Below, piece by piece: positions 4,977 to 5,674 of a stretch of 5,674 nucleotides of DNA. The notes beneath the pieces are model-generated. The model was not told the DNA's origin and searched no databases. It worked only from the letters and a program-made list of their open reading frames with translations. Both the position numbers and the translations under genes were made by a program. How positions within the stretch are numbered: the first letter of the stretch is position 1; the number at the start of each line of letters is the position of its first letter. This DNA is from Desulfobulbaceae bacterium. GTDB taxonomy: Bacteria; Desulfobacterota; Desulfobulbia; Desulfobulbales; Desulfocapsaceae. Where the stretch lies: contig JAHEMX010000268.1 of the NCBI GenBank assembly GCA_024643445.1, positions 1-5,674 on the forward strand, read 5' to 3'.

Positions 4977-5369
4977 ATGATTACCTATTTCTATTGGTTT
5001 TGCGTTGTATTGCTTATGGCTGCAGTACTTTATGGTCTTGGTGTTAAAGCGGACAAATGGAGGCCGGGACTGGCTCTGGCCTTTGTCCTGTTCCTTGCCG
5101 GCTGGTCTGCCTACTATTTTTATTTCCAGCAGATTTTTGTTAAACGCTACGGCGGGGTCATGACCATCAGTGTGCCGGAGGGGTCGTTTCACCTCATGGC
5201 GACCTGGAAGGACGATAATCTGTGGGTGGAGAACTATGATCCGAAAACAAACACCTGCGTGTTCAATGAATATTCGAAGGGCAGTCTTCTGCAGGGAAAG
5301 GTTACGATAAAAAACTGCAACCCTCTTTTGCAGCGGCCGTTCGCGGCGACGGAGTCGATCAGGCCATAA
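4977..5369 (+). CDS. Two-helix membrane protein of unknown function
   Basis: The protein has 130 residues. Two hydrophobic helices, at about 4-22 (YFYWFCVVLLMAAVLYGLG) and 30-50 (PGLALAFVLFLAGWSAYYFYF), flank a short basic loop (KADKWR). By the positive-inside rule the loop is cytoplasmic and the roughly 75-residue C-terminal part is periplasmic. That part is predicted mostly beta (GVMTISVPEGSFHLMATWKD, NLWVENY, GKVTIKN), with two cysteines (94 and 114) that could form a disulfide. The start is supported by GGAG (4966-4969) seven bases before the ATG. I recognise no family and no catalytic motif. It stands alone on this strand with its own likely promoter. A small accessory or sensor-like envelope protein is possible, but no function can be assigned. 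Confidence 0.75.
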   Translation: MITYFYWFCVVLLMAAVLYGLGVKADKWRPGLALAFVLFLAGWSAYYFYFQQIFVKRYGGVMTISVPEGSFHLMATWKDDNLWVENYDPKTNTCVFNEYSKGSLLQGKVTIKNCNPLLQRPFAATESIRP

Positions 5370-5398
5370 CACTTTAGGGTACCTTTAGCCGGGAAACG

Positions 5399-5428
5399 TG
5401 CAGGGGAGGCTTTCGGCAGACCTCTGCA
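5399..5428 (+). repeat. Hairpin 30 bases after the membrane-protein stop
   Basis: TGCAGGGG (5399-5406) pairs with CCTCTGCA (5421-5428): eight pairs including one G-U, with a 14-base loop. No T-run follows on either strand, so it is not a standard intrinsic terminator. It may protect the 3' end of the mRNA or assist factor-dependent termination. Confidence 0.4.
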
Positions 5429-5468
5429 TGTATGACCTCTGGGAGCACAATGACGGGGTTCGTATGCA

Positions 5469-5480
5469 TTTTACGTAAAA
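5469..5480. repeat. Perfect 12-base palindrome TTTTACGTAAAA
   Basis: The two halves are exact complements with no spacer, and ATGCAT (5464-5469) abuts it. A symmetric site of this size in an intergenic region could bind a dimeric regulator. No promoter is clearly linked to it, so the role is open. Confidence 0.4.
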
Positions 5481-5657
5481 GAGATTGTTCGGCAACCAGC
5501 ATCGGGATCCTTGCGTTATTTACCATGGATAGATACCCCGATGTGGTATATTAACGTCTGAATAAGGTCATTAATTTAGTTCGTTAAACTATATTTTCGG
5601 TGCCAGCCGATACCCGTACACCTGGAAGGGGAAACGCGGTGCGCGGTAAAAGAGATT
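5475..5657 (+). repeat. 12-base direct repeat GTAAAAGAGATT (two copies)
   Basis: Copies at 5475-5486 and 5646-5657, identical and 171 bases apart. The first overlaps the right half of the TTTTACGTAAAA palindrome; the second lies at the window edge. Neither is inside a gene. Confidence 0.4.
5500..5543. repeat. Interrupted inverted repeat CATCGGGATCC / GGAT...CCCGATG
   Basis: CATCGGG (5500-5506) pairs with CCCGATG (5537-5543), and ATCC (5507-5510) with GGAT (5527-5530). The structure has a 16-base loop and a 6-base bulge. No T-run follows. It could be an RNA structure or a protein-binding site. Confidence 0.3.
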
Positions 5658-5674
5658 TTAGGTTGACCTGAACG

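Larger units (their letters stand above)
5370..5674. other. Intergenic region of about 305 bases, rich in short inverted repeats
   Basis: No supportable gene on either strand: reading frames are short and lack ribosome binding sites. Visible structure: a hairpin at 5399-5428 after the membrane-protein gene; the palindrome TTTTACGTAAAA (5469-5480); an interrupted inverted repeat at 5500-5543; TTAACG (5551-5556) with its complement CGTTAA (5582-5587); TAGTT/AACTA (5578-5590); and a 12-base direct repeat (5475-5486, 5646-5657). The stretch 5545-5600 is AT-rich and could hold a promoter for a gene beyond the right edge, but no box pair is convincing. Confidence 0.5.

Noticed and set aside
4893..5372. 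159-codon minus-strand ORF opposite the two-helix membrane protein
   Set aside because: The plus-strand frame has a good ribosome binding site, coherent membrane helices and a promoter; the minus frame is basic, low in structure and looks like a shadow.
5551..5589. Integron attC-like pair (TTAACG ... CGTTAAAC)
   Set aside because: It is only about 39 bases long, shorter than attC sites, the R'' box does not fit RYYYAAC, and there is no integrase or cassette array.
5590..5674. Possible 5' half of a cobalamin riboswitch (CGGTGCC, then GGGGAA and GCGGTG)
   Set aside because: After GGTG the expected A-x-CC segment and matching stem are missing, no GCCACTGT-like element is seen before the window ends, and no B12 box is visible. 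The resemblance is limited to a few short words.

Overview
The window looks like chromosomal DNA from a Gram-negative bacterium. The support is a lipoprotein signal with an OmpA-like C-terminal domain, an exported Sel1-repeat protein, an ECF sigma factor with a membrane-anchored partner, and sigma-70 type promoters. Base composition is moderate and even along the window. The mix of genes would suit a Desulfobacterota/deltaproteobacterial genome, but that placement is a low-confidence inference. No tRNA, rRNA, CRISPR array, transposase, integrase or phage gene is visible.

Left block (1-1969, all minus strand): a TPR lipoprotein with an OmpA-like C-terminus (953-1969) is followed by an ECF sigma factor (305-841). 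Four bases after the sigma gene comes a membrane protein that is probably its anti-sigma factor and runs off the left edge (1-300). Together they look like an envelope-sensing and transcriptional-response cassette. A good sigma-70 promoter (TACACA, 17 bp, TATAAT) lies about 125 bases upstream of the lipoprotein gene, and its leader contains a perfect 8-bp hairpin. The 111 bases between lipoprotein and sigma gene contain direct repeats and a possible ECF-type promoter, which suggests autoregulation.

Intergenic region 1970-2308: besides the lipoprotein promoter it holds, on the plus strand, a sigma-70-like promoter (TTGAAT, 16 bp, GATAAT) and a hairpin followed by nine T. No convincing plus-strand gene is attached, so this is a candidate small RNA locus.

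Middle block: a small HbpS/GlcG-family protein (2309-2734, minus) with a textbook ribosome binding site; a divergently oriented exported Sel1-repeat protein (3028-3528, plus); and an extended short-chain dehydrogenase/epimerase-like protein (3525-4712, minus). The last two converge so tightly that both stop codons share one CTAG.

Right block: an intergenic region with divergent promoters and a possible 35-residue small ORF; a two-helix membrane protein of unknown function (4977-5369, plus); then about 305 bases without a gene (5370-5674), rich in short palindromes, inverted repeats and one 12-base direct repeat.

The strongest leads are the TPR-OmpA lipoprotein/ECF sigma/anti-sigma cassette, whose peptidoglycan-binding motif is degenerate, and the orphan plus-strand promoter-terminator pair. 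Neither is proven from sequence alone.
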